Notes: generated by a model not told the origin, from the sequence alone. Numbered from the stretch's first letter, positions 43,825-52,850 are shown. The stretch is 64,000 nt of DNA from Acinetobacter parvus DSM 16617 = CIP 108168 (GCF_000368025.1 NZ_KB849212.1:169514-233513), one strand, 5' to 3'. A program made the numbers and translations.

Positions 43825-44610
43825 ATGCAAGATTCCCCTTTAATTATTGGCTCACGTACTTTCCAGTCTCGTTTATTGGTCGGAACAGGCAAATATAAAG
43901 ATTTAAATGAAACTGGTTTAGCCATTCAGGCAAGTGGCGCTGAGATTGTGACGGTGGCAATTCGTCGAGTCAATATCGGACAACATGCAGATCAACCTAA
44001 CCTGCTTTCAGTGATTCCACCTGAGAAATATACCATCCTGCCAAATACCGCAGGTTGCTTTGATGCGGATAGCGCAATCCGTACCTGTATGCTGGCGCGT
44101 GAACTTTTAGATGGACACAATCTGGTCAAGCTGGAAGTTCTAGGTGATGAGAAAACCTTATACCCAAACATCACTGCAACACTGAAAGCGGCCCAAACCT
44201 TGATTGATGATGGTTTTGAGATCATGGTCTATACCTCGGATGACCCAATTGTGGCCCAAGAACTTGAAAGTATGGGTTGCGTGGCAATCATGCCTTTAGG
44301 TAGCCTGATCGGTTCTGGTTTAGGCATTCTCAATCCACACACTATTTCGATTATCAAGGAAAACGCCAAAGTACCTGTGCTGGTCGATGCAGGTGTCGGT
44401 ACAGCCAGTGATGCAGCGATTGCAATGGAATTGGGCTGTGACGGTGTCTTGATGAATACAGCGATTGCGGCTGCTCAAAACCCGATCTTAATGGCTTCTG
44501 CCATGAAGAAAGCGGTTGAAGCAGGTCGTGAAGCCTTTTTAGCAGGTCGTATGCCACGTAAGCGCATGGCAAATGCAAGTTCGCCTGAGACGGGTTATTT
44601 CTTCAAATAG
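43825..44610 (+). CDS. thiG: Thiazole synthase ThiG
   Basis: ThiG builds the thiazole phosphate of thiamine from DXP, dehydroglycine and ThiS thiocarboxylate. The TIM-barrel protein has the Schiff-base lysine region LVKLEVLGDEKTLYP (near residue 97), MPLGSLIGSGLGILN near 153 and VLVDAGVGTASDAA near 184. At 261 residues it is of normal length. It forms a thiS-thiG unit, and the other thi genes are elsewhere. Confidence 0.96.
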   Translation: MQDSPLIIGSRTFQSRLLVGTGKYKDLNETGLAIQASGAEIVTVAIRRVNIGQHADQPNLLSVIPPEKYTILPNTAGCFDADSAIRTCMLARELLDGHNLVKLEVLGDEKTLYPNITATLKAAQTLIDDGFEIMVYTSDDPIVAQELESMGCVAIMPLGSLIGSGLGILNPHTISIIKENAKVPVLVDAGVGTASDAAIAMELGCDGVLMNTAIAAAQNPILMASAMKKAVEAGREAFLAGRMPRKRMANASSPETGYFFK

Positions 44611-44643
44611 TTCATCAAAAACATATTCATTTTGTTATAAAAA

Positions 44644-44663
44644 GGTGCAATTATCATTGCACC
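44644..44663. terminator. Convergent terminator between thiG and the HD-domain gene
   Basis: GGTGCAAT (44644-44651) pairs with ATTGCACC (44656-44663) across a TATC loop. The HD gene's stop codon (44654-44656) lies within the hairpin. T-rich sequence flanks it on both sides. Confidence 0.7.
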
Positions 44664-45268
44664 CTATTTAAATTCTGCTTTGCCTGTAATTCAAAATTCT
44701 GTTGAAAATATTCAGTCTGATAAAGCGGTTGTGTTTGATAAAAATGCTGTAAAACTTCTTTTCTCTTCACTGCATAAAGTTCTGGTTCAACCCAAACATA
44801 CTCTTTTTGAATCTGTTGTTCATATTCTACAAAACGTGCTGGCGATGCTGCTAAAATCGATAAATCAATATCCAGTAAAAACTGTAAATCCAATTCATCT
44901 GTTGTTGCATGTTTTTGTGTGGCTAAAATCCATTGCTTAATTTTGATAACTGTTTGATCAGATAAATCAGCAGTCACATACTGTTCAAACAGCTCTGCAC
45001 TTTTCAGTTCATTGTCTTTGGCTTGTGGATTATAAATAGCATCATGAAACCAGAGTGCCAGAGCAACTGCATAAAAATCATTTAAATAGGGTTTAACCAA
45101 TTCAAGTAAAATAAGACATTCATATAAATGCTGAATGGTATGATAAGCCCGTTGTTTTTCGCTATAGGCAGCGATGAGTTTATTCAATATTTTCTGTGGT
45201 TCAGAAAAATGATAGTGTTGATGCAACTCAAACCATGATTTTTCTAGGGCTGGTATATATTGCTGCAT
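44654..45268 (-). CDS. HD-domain phosphohydrolase-like protein
   Basis: The product has 204 residues from the ATG at 45266-45268. The HD metal site is visible: YHTIQHLYECL (His, near residue 40) and ALWFHDAIYNPQ (His-Asp, near 68), with a later LLDIDLSILA segment (near 130). Proteins of this COG4339-like group are predicted metal-dependent phosphohydrolases, and the substrate is unknown. It lies between thiG and yaaA, with no clear operon partner. Confidence 0.8.
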   Translation of the reverse strand: MQQYIPALEKSWFELHQHYHFSEPQKILNKLIAAYSEKQRAYHTIQHLYECLILLELVKPYLNDFYAVALALWFHDAIYNPQAKDNELKSAELFEQYVTADLSDQTVIKIKQWILATQKHATTDELDLQFLLDIDLSILAASPARFVEYEQQIQKEYVWVEPELYAVKRKEVLQHFYQTQPLYQTEYFQQNFELQAKQNLNRVQ

Positions 45269-45298
45269 CGATAACACCTTTAAAAATTATTGATTTAC

Positions 45299-46072
45299 TT
45301 ATTGCTCATCCCGCTTAAAGACCAACTCTTTGTCTGATGAACTTTCAGTATCAAAATAATAGCCATCACTATTAAATGCTTTGAGCTGCTCTACCTGACT
45401 CAGTTTGTTTTTAATGATATATCGTGCCATTAGACCTCTTGCTTTTTTCGCATAGAAACTAATGACTTTATATTTTCCATTCTTTTGATCCAGGAACACA
45501 GGCTTGATAATCTCCACCTGAATTTTCTTTTCATTTACAGATTTATAATATTCGTCAGAGGCTAAATTTATCAATACTTTTGCATCAATATTTACCAAGT
45601 CTTGATTGATCTGATCGGTAATAATATCACCCCAAAACTCATACAGGTTATGGCCGCGTGTATTGTTTAGTTTTGTGCCCATTTCCAGACGGTATGGCAT
45701 CATCAAGTCCAAAGGACGCAATAAACCATAGAGACCTGACAACATCCGCAAATGCTGTTGGGCGAAGTCGATTTCCTGATCATCGAGATCATAAGCATCC
45801 AAACCTGTATAGACATCCCCCTTAAATGCAAACATGGCTTGACGGGCATTGGAAAAATCAAAATCTGCATTCCAGTCACGGAAACGCCCAACGTTTAAAT
45901 TTGCAATTTTCTCACTAACTGTCATCAGAGAAGCAATTTCAGTTGCCGAAAGTTTGCGGCACACGTCAATCAATTGTTGAGACTGTTGTAACAAACGAGG
46001 TTGTGTATAAGTATCTGTTGGTAAAGCTGTTTCGTAATCTAAAGTTTTTGCTGGAGAAATTAAGGCAAGCAT
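45299..46072 (-). CDS. yaaA: Peroxide stress protein YaaA
   Basis: YaaA (DUF328) limits free iron during hydrogen peroxide stress in E. coli and has a DNA-binding fold. The 257-residue protein begins LALISPAKTLDYE, the family signature, and has MLSGLYGLLRPLD (near residue 100), YRLEMGTKL and YAKKARGLMARYI. The ATG is at 46070-46072. An IS630-family element ends 18 bases upstream of it at 46091, so the native promoter is displaced. Confidence 0.93.
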   Translation of the reverse strand: MLALISPAKTLDYETALPTDTYTQPRLLQQSQQLIDVCRKLSATEIASLMTVSEKIANLNVGRFRDWNADFDFSNARQAMFAFKGDVYTGLDAYDLDDQEIDFAQQHLRMLSGLYGLLRPLDLMMPYRLEMGTKLNNTRGHNLYEFWGDIITDQINQDLVNIDAKVLINLASDEYYKSVNEKKIQVEIIKPVFLDQKNGKYKVISFYAKKARGLMARYIIKNKLSQVEQLKAFNSDGYYFDTESSSDKELVFKRDEQ

Positions 46073-46104
46073 AATCAATCAAAGTGAATCTATAGTCAAA
46101 CCGT

Positions 46105-46656
46105 TTAATTACCCATACACTCGTTAAAGAAACGACTAAAAAGCTTATCTATTGAGTTAACCAACCATTTTTTCCTTTTTGCTTTCACCCATGCCCACAT
46201 TTTTTCAATAGGATTAAGGTCAGGACTATACGGTGGTAACCAAAGTATTTGATGCCCATGTTGGGTTAATAGATCTTGTATATCTTGTCGTTTATGGAAA
46301 GCTGCATTGTCCATGACAATTACACTATTCGAGGGTAATTCTGGTAATAAAAACTGATCTACCCAAAAATGAAATACATCCGAATTTACTTTGCAATCAA
46401 ATAAACCAACTGCAAATAACTTACCCTCATGGATTGCTCCTATTGCATTGGTTTGATTTTTTAATTGCCAATTATATGTTCCATAACAAGGAGTTCCCTG
46501 TTTTGAATAACCATGAGGTCTATGTTCATGAGATTTAAATCCACTTTCATCAAGATAGATGATCGGGTGTTGACACCTTAATCGGTTTAAATCTTTTAAA
46601 TACTGCTCTCTGAGTTCTGTTTTTGCTTTCGGGTGCCGTAAGGTCTTTTTTTAACT
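46105..46656 (-). CDS. IS630-family transposase, orfB (DDE domain)
   Basis: The catalytic half is read after the frameshift. It begins near KTLRHPKAKTELREQ, then LDESGF (first Asp region), IVMDNAAFHKR (second Asp) and LPPYSPDLNPIEKMW (Glu), the classical IS630/mariner-type DDE layout. It stays open from the slip site to the stop at 46105, with no inner stop that I can find. The product is made as a fusion with orfA; the start is therefore given at the slip region. Confidence 0.7.
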
Positions 46657-46943
46657 GTGATATTTAGACGCTTGAGCGCATCTCCAATTGTAGAAGTACC
46701 ACAACCAAAACGAGCAGCGCGTTCATATTGATAATCATCAGGATATTGCTCAACATCTGCACGTAAGGCATCATCATCAACTTTAGATGGTTTTCTTGGT
46801 CGAGTTCTTTTTATTTCGATTCGCTTTTTCCATTCGACAATTGTATTTTTATCAATTTCGAAGTGTTGAGCAACCGCTCGGATAGATTGACCTTCTTCAA
46901 GCTTGGCTAATATTTTCTTTCTAAAATGTATTGGATAACTCAT
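46596..46943 (-). CDS. IS630-family transposase, orfA (DNA-binding domain)
   Basis: The 115-residue frame has a helix-turn-helix that would bind the element's ends (QSIRAVAQHFEIDKNTIVEWKKR, about residues 18-40) and a second HTH-like stretch (YERAARFGCGTSTIGDALKRL). A run of seven A (T at 46645-46651 on the plus strand) followed by G lies within it. A -1 slip there opens the DDE frame. Unslipped, translation ends at NSESSI. Confidence 0.8.
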   Translation of the reverse strand: MSYPIHFRKKILAKLEEGQSIRAVAQHFEIDKNTIVEWKKRIEIKRTRPRKPSKVDDDALRADVEQYPDDYQYERAARFGCGTSTIGDALKRLNITVKKRPYGTRKQKQNSESSI

Positions 46944-47084
46944 ATCGGTATTGTATTGGTTTTTTGACGTACGGACTATAAATTCCCTAAACTATAACAG
47001 TTGATAATTTTTAATGCCAATTCGTGTTCTCGCTAAGTTTTATCGGTAAAATAGTGGATTCTTCCATTACCCATACCATGTCTT

Positions 47085-47720
47085 ATGTCTGAGCAAATAT
47101 TCATTCAAGGTCCTGTTGGTCAAATCGAAATATTTGTCGATCAACCTAAAGGTGAAGTGACAGGTTTTGCGGTGGTGTGCCATCCTCATCCTTTACAAGG
47201 TGGTACACCGCATCATAAGGTTCCTGTGTTGCTGGCTCAGATTTTTAATGAAATGGGTTGTGTGGTCTATCGTCCAAGTTTTCGGGGTCTGGGTGGCAGC
47301 GAGGGTACACATGATCAAGGTCATGGTGAAACGGATGATATTCTGACTGTGATTGAATATGCCCGTGAAAAACATGCTGGCTTAACATTCTACGCAGGTG
47401 GCTTTAGTTTTGGTTCGCATGTACTGGCAAAATGTCAGGCGCAACTCAGCGAAGAACTACGTCCGAAACAACTGGTTTTATGTGGATTACCCACAGGTTC
47501 AGTGATCGAGTTGCGTCATTACACCACTCCAGCAATTGACGGGGATATTTTATTTGTTCATGGGGAACAGGACGATATTACCCTGCTTTCAGATATGATT
47601 GCCTGGGCAAAGCCACAAAAGCATCCGATTACCATCTTGCCTGGCGCAAACCACTTCTTTACGGGCTATTTAAAACAGCTCAAACAAGTGATTAGCCGTT
47701 TTTTAAACGTGTCGATTTAA
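47085..47720 (+). CDS. Alpha/beta hydrolase (COG2945 type)
   Basis: The 211-residue hydrolase has the nucleophile elbow GFSFGSH (Ser near residue 108), HPHPLQGGTPHHKV near residue 31 (oxyanion region), and late Asp and His in VHGEQDD and PGANHFF that complete the triad. It has no signal peptide. Homologues are common but no substrate is assigned. It is the first gene to the right of the IS630 element and was probably divergent from yaaA before the insertion. Confidence 0.85.
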   Translation: MSEQIFIQGPVGQIEIFVDQPKGEVTGFAVVCHPHPLQGGTPHHKVPVLLAQIFNEMGCVVYRPSFRGLGGSEGTHDQGHGETDDILTVIEYAREKHAGLTFYAGGFSFGSHVLAKCQAQLSEELRPKQLVLCGLPTGSVIELRHYTTPAIDGDILFVHGEQDDITLLSDMIAWAKPQKHPITILPGANHFFTGYLKQLKQVISRFLNVSI

Positions 47721-47923
47721 CAAGATATCGAGGACTTACGCATTTCCCAATCAGCTTCTGCAATTGATAATTGACATACTTCACCCACTTTCGAGTAGCT
47801 CGAATAAAAGCTATTAACTCAGGCCTGTCACCATTAAGTGAGGGTTATTTTGCTTATTGCGCCAGTTGCTCAGAGTCAGAAGTTTATTCACTGCTAAGCA
47901 CCACAACAGACACTAGCTACTCT
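47721..47923. other. Intergenic stretch with a coding-like minus-strand fragment
   Basis: On the minus strand, about 47846-47705 reads without stop as PELIAFIRATRKWVKYVNYQ and on, in Acinetobacter-like codons. It resembles the tail of a transposase, but I cannot name the family. No start or upstream part is present, so this is at most a remnant. Confidence 0.35.
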
Positions 47924-48601
47924 TTATTTCAACAATTGAAGTAATGCTGTAGCGGTTGCAGCAGAAGAGGCTGGATTTTGTCCAGTAACCAGCAAGCCAT
48001 CTACTTGAACATATACTTGCCAATCATCCACTTTAGAATAATGACCACCGTTTTCTTTAAGCATGTCTTCGACCAAAAATGGTACAATTTCAGTCAAACC
48101 TACAGCAGCCTCCTCAGTATTGGTAAAACCAGTCACTAATTTACCGCTGACTAAAGGTGCTCCATTACTCGCTTTCACATGTCGAAGAACACCTGGGGCA
48201 TGACAGACTGCTGCAACAGGTTTGCCAGATTGAATCGCCTGTTCAATCAGAGAAATTGAAATCGGATCTTCTGCTAAATCCCACAATGGGCCATGCCCGC
48301 CTGGATAAAACACTGCATCATAATCAGCTAAAGAAATTTCGCTAAGTTTATGCGTCTGTGCCAATGCTTGCATTGCAATTGAATCAGCTTCAAAACGATG
48401 AGTAGTTTCAGTTTGCGCATCGGCTAAATTACTTTTCGGATCTAGTGGTGGCTGCCCACCTTGAGGCGACGCCAGCGTAACTTCAGCACCAGAGTCAATA
48501 AAGGTGTAATACGGTGCAGCAAGTTCTTCTAGCCAGAAACCTGTTTTCTTACCAGTATTGCCAAGTTGATCATGTGAGGTTAAAACGATTAAAATTTTCA
48601 T
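47924..48601 (-). CDS. DJ-1/PfpI-family protein (class I glutamine amidotransferase-like)
   Basis: The product has 225 residues from the ATG at 48599-48601 (MKILIVLTSHD). The nucleophile elbow AAVCHAPG has Cys133-His134, and the acid residue Glu26 lies in FWLEELAAPY; this trio fits the DJ-1/HchA group that acts on methylglyoxal as a glyoxalase III or deglycase. It is 75 bases downstream of a broken yqhD, an aldehyde reductase gene, on the same strand. That pairing supports a role in reactive-carbonyl defence, but it is not proof. Confidence 0.87.
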   Translation of the reverse strand: MKILIVLTSHDQLGNTGKKTGFWLEELAAPYYTFIDSGAEVTLASPQGGQPPLDPKSNLADAQTETTHRFEADSIAMQALAQTHKLSEISLADYDAVFYPGGHGPLWDLAEDPISISLIEQAIQSGKPVAAVCHAPGVLRHVKASNGAPLVSGKLVTGFTNTEEAAVGLTEIVPFLVEDMLKENGGHYSKVDDWQVYVQVDGLLVTGQNPASSAATATALLQLLK

Positions 48602-48676
48602 GTTATTTCTCCGATAATTTTCAGGATTGAGGAGCATTGTTACAGGGTCAGAGCATGCCAGATACGCGCATTTAGC

Positions 48677-49351
48677 TTAGATGCTCGTCTCGAGAATTTG
48701 GCGACTGATCTCTAATGAAACATTTTTATGTTCGCCTAGCTGTGTCAGATTGTGTGATTTAAGTTGCGTAATGATGATCTCAATATCTGTCTCCCCCAGT
48801 TCATAATCGCTAAGACGAGTCGGCAATCCAAGTTGCTCAAAGAAGGCTCGAGTACGAGCAATAGCAGTATCAATACGTTGTTCTTCATCACCTTCGACAA
48901 TCTGCCAGACTCGAGCTGCATACTGTAGTAATTTTTCTCGCTTCTCTTGACGACACACTTGTAAATTGGCAGGCAACACAATGGCCAAGGTACGAGCATG
49001 ATCAATACCATATAAAGCCGTAAGCTCATGTCCAATCAAATGGGTTGACCAATCTTGTGGTACACCAGCTCCAATCAGCCCATTCAGTGCCATGCTAGCA
49101 GCCCACATCAAATTCGCACGCGTGTCATAATCTGCTGAATCTTCCAAGATTTTCGGTCCAATCTCAATCAGAGTTTGCAATAAACATTCGGCAAAACGAT
49201 CTTGTACTTGTGCATTGACAGGGTAAGTTAAGTACTGTTCCATGACATGAACAAATGCATCGACCACGCCATTTGCTAACTGGCGCGTCGGCAAGCTAAA
49301 GGTTTTATTCGGATCAAGCACGGAAAATAATGCGGCTTTTGACTGCACCAT
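48677..49351 (-). pseudogene. yqhD: YqhD-like iron-containing aldehyde reductase, 5' end deleted
   Basis: The 224-residue frame matches the C-terminal part of YqhD-type NADPH-dependent aldehyde reductases: LPTRQLANGVVDAFVHVMEQY, the metal-binding HLIGHELTALYGIDHARTLAIV with its histidines, and FFEQLGLPTRLSDY. Full-length YqhD is about 387 residues, so roughly 160 N-terminal residues, with the cofactor-binding domain, are gone. The frame is otherwise intact. It begins 20 bases after a palindromic operator, so a deletion seems to have joined promoter to mid-gene. Confidence 0.85.
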
Positions 49352-49366
49352 GTGCTAACTATACAT

Positions 49367-49389
49367 AAAATAGACCAGTCGTCTATTTT
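49367..49389. promoter_or_regulatory. Palindromic TetR-type (NemR-like) operator
   Basis: AAAATAGAC (49367-49375) and GTCTATTTT (49381-49389) are exact inverted arms around CAGTC. The core TAGACC-N-GTCTA resembles the NemR box of electrophile-sensing TetR repressors. It lies 16 bases before the truncated yqhD start. The repressor gene itself is not next to it. Confidence 0.6.
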
Positions 49390-49440
49390 TATAAAAATTA
49401 TCTCAGCTTGGCGATTTTAGTGATGGTTAAACAAATTCAG

Positions 49441-49735
49441 GCTTGTTCTATACCACTTTTATTATTGACGTATTTTCACGAGCGATTGTTGGATCGAAAG
49501 AATCAACACGTATGACTATTGACATGGTCGTGAACGCATTGGCTAAAACAGTGAATGGCTCATACAAAATAGCGATGATTAAATATTTTAAAAGTAGATT
49601 GGCACGGTTTAGCAGATGTACAAATGCGACACTAAATTAGAAAGATTGGTTCAATATAAAGCGTGTACCTGGGTGCATTCGTTTATTTACTCTGTTTTGG
49701 ATATTGACCCATGTAAATGGTGAGATTAAGCCATT
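49441..49735 (+). pseudogene. IS3-family transposase orfB remnant
   Basis: FIIDVFSRAIVG followed by TIDMVVNALAKT is the integrase-core stretch of an IS3-family orfB with its second catalytic Asp. After about 49600 the frame shifts; pieces such as WHGLADVQM are still recognisable out of frame. Both ends are missing. It lies between the yqhD operator and the quinol monooxygenase gene and marks the site of past rearrangement. Confidence 0.7.
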
Positions 49736-49790
49736 AAATAAAGTAGCCCAACTTGAATAAAAAGCCTCTGACAAACCTCACAGGGTTGAA

Positions 49791-49823
49791 GTGCTGCCTT
49801 TCATTCAAAATTTCAGGCAGCAC
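49791..49823 (-). terminator. Terminator of the ABM-domain gene
   Basis: GTGCTGCCT (49791-49799) pairs with AGGCAGCAC (49815-49823), 23 bases after the stop of the leftward gene. The downstream T-run is weak. Confidence 0.6.
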
Positions 49824-49845
49824 ACTCATACATTTAAGCGTCGGT

Positions 49846-50148
49846 TTAAGCTGGTAGTTTACTCGCCAAAACATCTACTTTTTCAATTGACGGTGGCTCT
49901 GAAAATAGCTCTTCGGCCTGAGCCATCAAAGCAGCTGCAACCTTGCCAGATAAATGTGCTTGGCGACCCGCCTCATCAGGAAATGCATCAAAAATACCAA
50001 ATGTTGTAGGTCCAAGACGTAGGCCAAACCACGCAACTGTCGCAGGTTCTTCCATTACAATAGGTAAACCGGCTTTAAGGAAAGCTTCCACTTCGTCTTC
50101 TTTACCCGGTTTAGCTTCAAGACGGACATATAAAGCTGTTTTAAGCAT
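49846..50148 (-). CDS. Antibiotic biosynthesis monooxygenase (ABM) domain protein
   Basis: The 100-residue single-domain protein of the YgiN type has the opening LYVRLEAKPGKEDEVEAFLK, GLRLGPTTFGIFDAF in the middle and VDVLASKLPA at the end. Such proteins are cofactor-free dimeric quinol monooxygenases or related enzymes. It stands apart from the formaldehyde operon, with 335 bases between. A second family member is at 58.2 kb. Confidence 0.85.
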   Translation of the reverse strand: MLKTALYVRLEAKPGKEDEVEAFLKAGLPIVMEEPATVAWFGLRLGPTTFGIFDAFPDEAGRQAHLSGKVAAALMAQAEELFSEPPSIEKVDVLASKLPA

Positions 50149-50483
50149 GACTAAAACTCCACAATTGATTAAAATTAAAACTCATACTGACATTGATAAT
50201 GTGTGCATGTCAGAAAGTTTTGTTGTACAAAGGTTAAAAACAATTTTCCATAGCAGAGCCAAAATTTGGATGTTTATTTCGGCATAATGCTATGAATTTA
50301 TTCAAGTTAATATCATTAACATTTGAATCAGTAAAGTTAAGATATGAGATGATTAAATTCAATCTTAGTTATATAAGGATCAATTGACTCTACCTTAAAT
50401 TCATAAGCTGATCTCTTCATCTGGAAATTATATTGCTCAAGAAGCATTCAAGAACAACATGTACATCCTCATATCTATGAAAG
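50149..50483. other. Intergenic region, no gene seen
   Basis: About 335 AT-rich bases between the ABM gene start and the fghA stop (both leftward). There is no believable open frame. It probably holds the ABM promoter. I saw no terminator T-run right after fghA. Confidence 0.5.
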
Positions 50484-51314
50484 TTATTTAGCTAGGAATT
50501 TGCTGTGAAACTCTATATGTTTCTCTATGAAGCTCGCAATGAAGTAATAGCTATGGTCATACCCTTCTCTTAGGTTAAGTGTAAGAGGATATTCTTGTTC
50601 CAAACAAATATCACTAAGAAGCTTAGGTCTTAACTGTTCTTCAAGAAAATCATCAGCTGTTCCCTGATCGACTAAAATAGGTAAATGAACTTCCGCGTTT
50701 TTGATTAATTCAATCGCATCATAGCTTTTCCATAAAGTTTCGGTTTCACCTAGGTAGTGTGTAAAAGCCTTTTTCCCCCAAGGTACTTGGCTAGGTGCAA
50801 CAATTGGCGCAAAAGCAGAAATACTTTTATACAGCTCAGGATTTTTTAACCCAATGACTAATGCACCATGCCCCCCCATGCTATGTCCCATAATGCTTTG
50901 GACTTGATTGGTCGGAAAATTCAGGTCAATCAGATTTCTGAGCTCTTCCACAATATAATCATACATTTTGAAATGCTGCGACCAGGGTGCTTGTGTTGCA
51001 TTCACATAGAATCCTGCGCCTTGGCCTAAATCATAATCTGCATGATCTGGTACATCTTCTCCACGTGGGCTGGTATCTGGTGCAACAATAATGACTTTAT
51101 GTTCAGCCGCATACTTTTGTGCTCCGGCTTTAGTAATAAAGTTCTGTTCGTTGCAAGTCAGTCCTGATAACCAATATAAAACTGGCAACCGCTCATCTTT
51201 GTCATGAGGTGGCAGATATATTGAGAATTTCATTGAACAGTTTAATGCTGTTGACTGATGGCGATACACTTCTTGCGATCCACCAAAAGAAGCATGTTTC
51301 TCAATTATTTCCAT
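50484..51314 (-). CDS. fghA: S-formylglutathione hydrolase
   Basis: FghA splits S-formylglutathione to formate and glutathione, the last step of glutathione-dependent formaldehyde removal. This esterase-D-type protein has the nucleophile elbow GHSMGGHGAL (Ser near residue 147), DQGTADDFL (Asp near 222) and GYDHSYYF (His near 255). The product has 276 residues from the ATG at 51312-51314. It is the third gene of frmR-frmA-fghA, 120 bases after frmA. E. coli calls the operon copy frmB. Confidence 0.95.
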   Translation of the reverse strand: MEIIEKHASFGGSQEVYRHQSTALNCSMKFSIYLPPHDKDERLPVLYWLSGLTCNEQNFITKAGAQKYAAEHKVIIVAPDTSPRGEDVPDHADYDLGQGAGFYVNATQAPWSQHFKMYDYIVEELRNLIDLNFPTNQVQSIMGHSMGGHGALVIGLKNPELYKSISAFAPIVAPSQVPWGKKAFTHYLGETETLWKSYDAIELIKNAEVHLPILVDQGTADDFLEEQLRPKLLSDICLEQEYPLTLNLREGYDHSYYFIASFIEKHIEFHSKFLAK

Positions 51315-51440
51315 AATCAATTACCTATGTTGAGCAAGACTTCATGAGAAATCGGTTTTACAGATAATGTGCCGTTTTAGAGGATTCCATGCATGTCATT
51401 CATGATGCACATGCATGGAAAAGTATAAGGTCTGACGCAA

Positions 51441-52553
51441 TTATTCGTAATGAATTACAGTACGAATTGACTTACCTTCATGCATTAGATCAAAGGCTTC
51501 ATTGATCTGATCCAAGCCCATCGTATGTGTCACAAATGGCTCTAATTGAATTTTACCTTTCATGGCATCTTCAACCATTCCTGGAAGTTGCGTACGACCT
51601 TTTACGCCACCAAAGGCAGAACCTAGCCATTTACGACCAGTAACCAGTTGGAATGGACGGGTGGAGATTTCCTGACCTGCGCCAGCTACACCAATAATTA
51701 CGGATTGTCCCCAGCCACGGTGTGCACTTTCAAGGGCTGCACGCATCACATTCACGTTACCAATACACTCAAATGAATGATCTACACCCCAGCCAGTCAT
51801 TTCGACAATGACTTGCTGGATTGGTTTATCGTAATCTTTAGGGTTCAAGAAGTCCGTTGCACCAAACTCTTTTGCCAGCGCAAATTTATCTGGATTCATG
51901 TCAACCACAATGATACGTCCTGCTTTAGCTTGACGTGCGGCTTGTACGACTGCTAGACCAATACCACCTAAACCAAAGACCGCAACACTATCACCTTCTT
52001 GTACTTTAGCCGTGTTATGTACTGCACCGATACCCGTTGTTACCCCACAACCCAGTAAGCAGACATGTTCGTGATTGGCTTCAGGATTGATTTTAGCCAA
52101 TGATACTTCTGCCACTACCGTGTATTCACTGAACGTTGAGCAGCCCATATAGTGGTAAATCGGTTGACCATTGTAGGAAAAACGAGTGGTACCATCTGGC
52201 ATTACGCCTCTACCTTGAGTTTCGCGAACGGAAATACACAAGTTCGATTTTCCAGATTTACAGAATAGGCACTCGCCACATTCAGCGGTGTAAAGTGGAA
52301 TTACATGATCACCTGGTTTGACGCTAGTCACGCCTTCACCCACCTCAACTACAACACCAGCACCTTCATGCCCGAGAATAGCCGGAAAAACGCCTTCAGG
52401 ATCATCGCCAGATAAAGTAAATGCGTCTGTATGACACACACCGGTATGGGAGATCTTAATTAATACTTCACCTTTCTTCGGTGGTGCAACATCAACTTCA
52501 ACAATTTGAAGAGGTTGACCAGGACCAAACGCAACGGCAGCACGTGACTTCAT
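51441..52553 (-). CDS. frmA: S-(hydroxymethyl)glutathione dehydrogenase (class III alcohol dehydrogenase)
   Basis: This zinc enzyme oxidises the formaldehyde-glutathione adduct with NAD. The catalytic zinc ligand Cys is in HTGVCHTDAF (near residue 40), GHEGAGVVVEVG carries the His-Glu pair, and the four structural cysteines are in CGECLFCKSGKSNLC (near 92-106). The Rossmann GLGGIGLAVVQ is near 195. The 370-residue length is typical. It lies 21 bases after frmR. Confidence 0.96.
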   Translation of the reverse strand: MKSRAAVAFGPGQPLQIVEVDVAPPKKGEVLIKISHTGVCHTDAFTLSGDDPEGVFPAILGHEGAGVVVEVGEGVTSVKPGDHVIPLYTAECGECLFCKSGKSNLCISVRETQGRGVMPDGTTRFSYNGQPIYHYMGCSTFSEYTVVAEVSLAKINPEANHEHVCLLGCGVTTGIGAVHNTAKVQEGDSVAVFGLGGIGLAVVQAARQAKAGRIIVVDMNPDKFALAKEFGATDFLNPKDYDKPIQQVIVEMTGWGVDHSFECIGNVNVMRAALESAHRGWGQSVIIGVAGAGQEISTRPFQLVTGRKWLGSAFGGVKGRTQLPGMVEDAMKGKIQLEPFVTHTMGLDQINEAFDLMHEGKSIRTVIHYE

Positions 52554-52574
52554 GGAATAATTCCTTATACAGAT

Positions 52575-52850
52575 CTATTTTAAATATGATTTTAGAATCT
52601 TGGCGATTTCAGCCAATTCTTCTTTTCGTTGTTGTTCTGTGGTTTCACCTGATACTAATGTGTCCTTTAAATGAACCTCCAACATTTCATTCATTAAACC
52701 ATTAATAGCACCACGCACAGAGCATATTTGTTGCAGAATTGCACCACATTCCACATTATCTTCTAACGCTTTTTCAATCGCTTGTGTCTGACCTTTGATC
52801 TTTCTGACGCGTAGAAGAATCTTTTTTTTGTCTTCAACCTGATTAGGCAT
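52575..52850 (-). CDS. frmR: Formaldehyde-sensing repressor FrmR
   Basis: The 91-residue CsoR/RcnR-family protein has Pro2, Cys35 (NVECGAIL) and His60 (EVHLKD). In E. coli FrmR, formaldehyde crosslinks Pro2 to Cys35 and lifts repression; both residues are here. It leads the frmR-frmA-fghA operon, and a fitting palindromic operator lies just upstream at 52876-52897. Metal-sensing relatives (RcnR) are less likely given the operon. Confidence 0.93.
   Translation of the reverse strand: MPNQVEDKKKILLRVRKIKGQTQAIEKALEDNVECGAILQQICSVRGAINGLMNEMLEVHLKDTLVSGETTEQQRKEELAEIAKILKSYLK

Larger units (their letters stand above)
46091..46980 (-). mobile_element. IS630-family insertion sequence, apparently complete
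   Basis: An 890-base element bounded by TATAGTC (46091) and GACTATA (to 46980), consistent with the TA target duplication of IS630. It has two overlapping transposase frames joined by a programmed -1 frameshift. The terminal repeats beyond the first seven bases are imperfect. I cannot name the exact element. It sits directly upstream of yaaA. Confidence 0.75.

Noticed and set aside
47078..47085. Earlier ATG at 47078 as start of the alpha/beta hydrolase
   Set aside because: It is in another frame; the in-frame ATG is at 47085.
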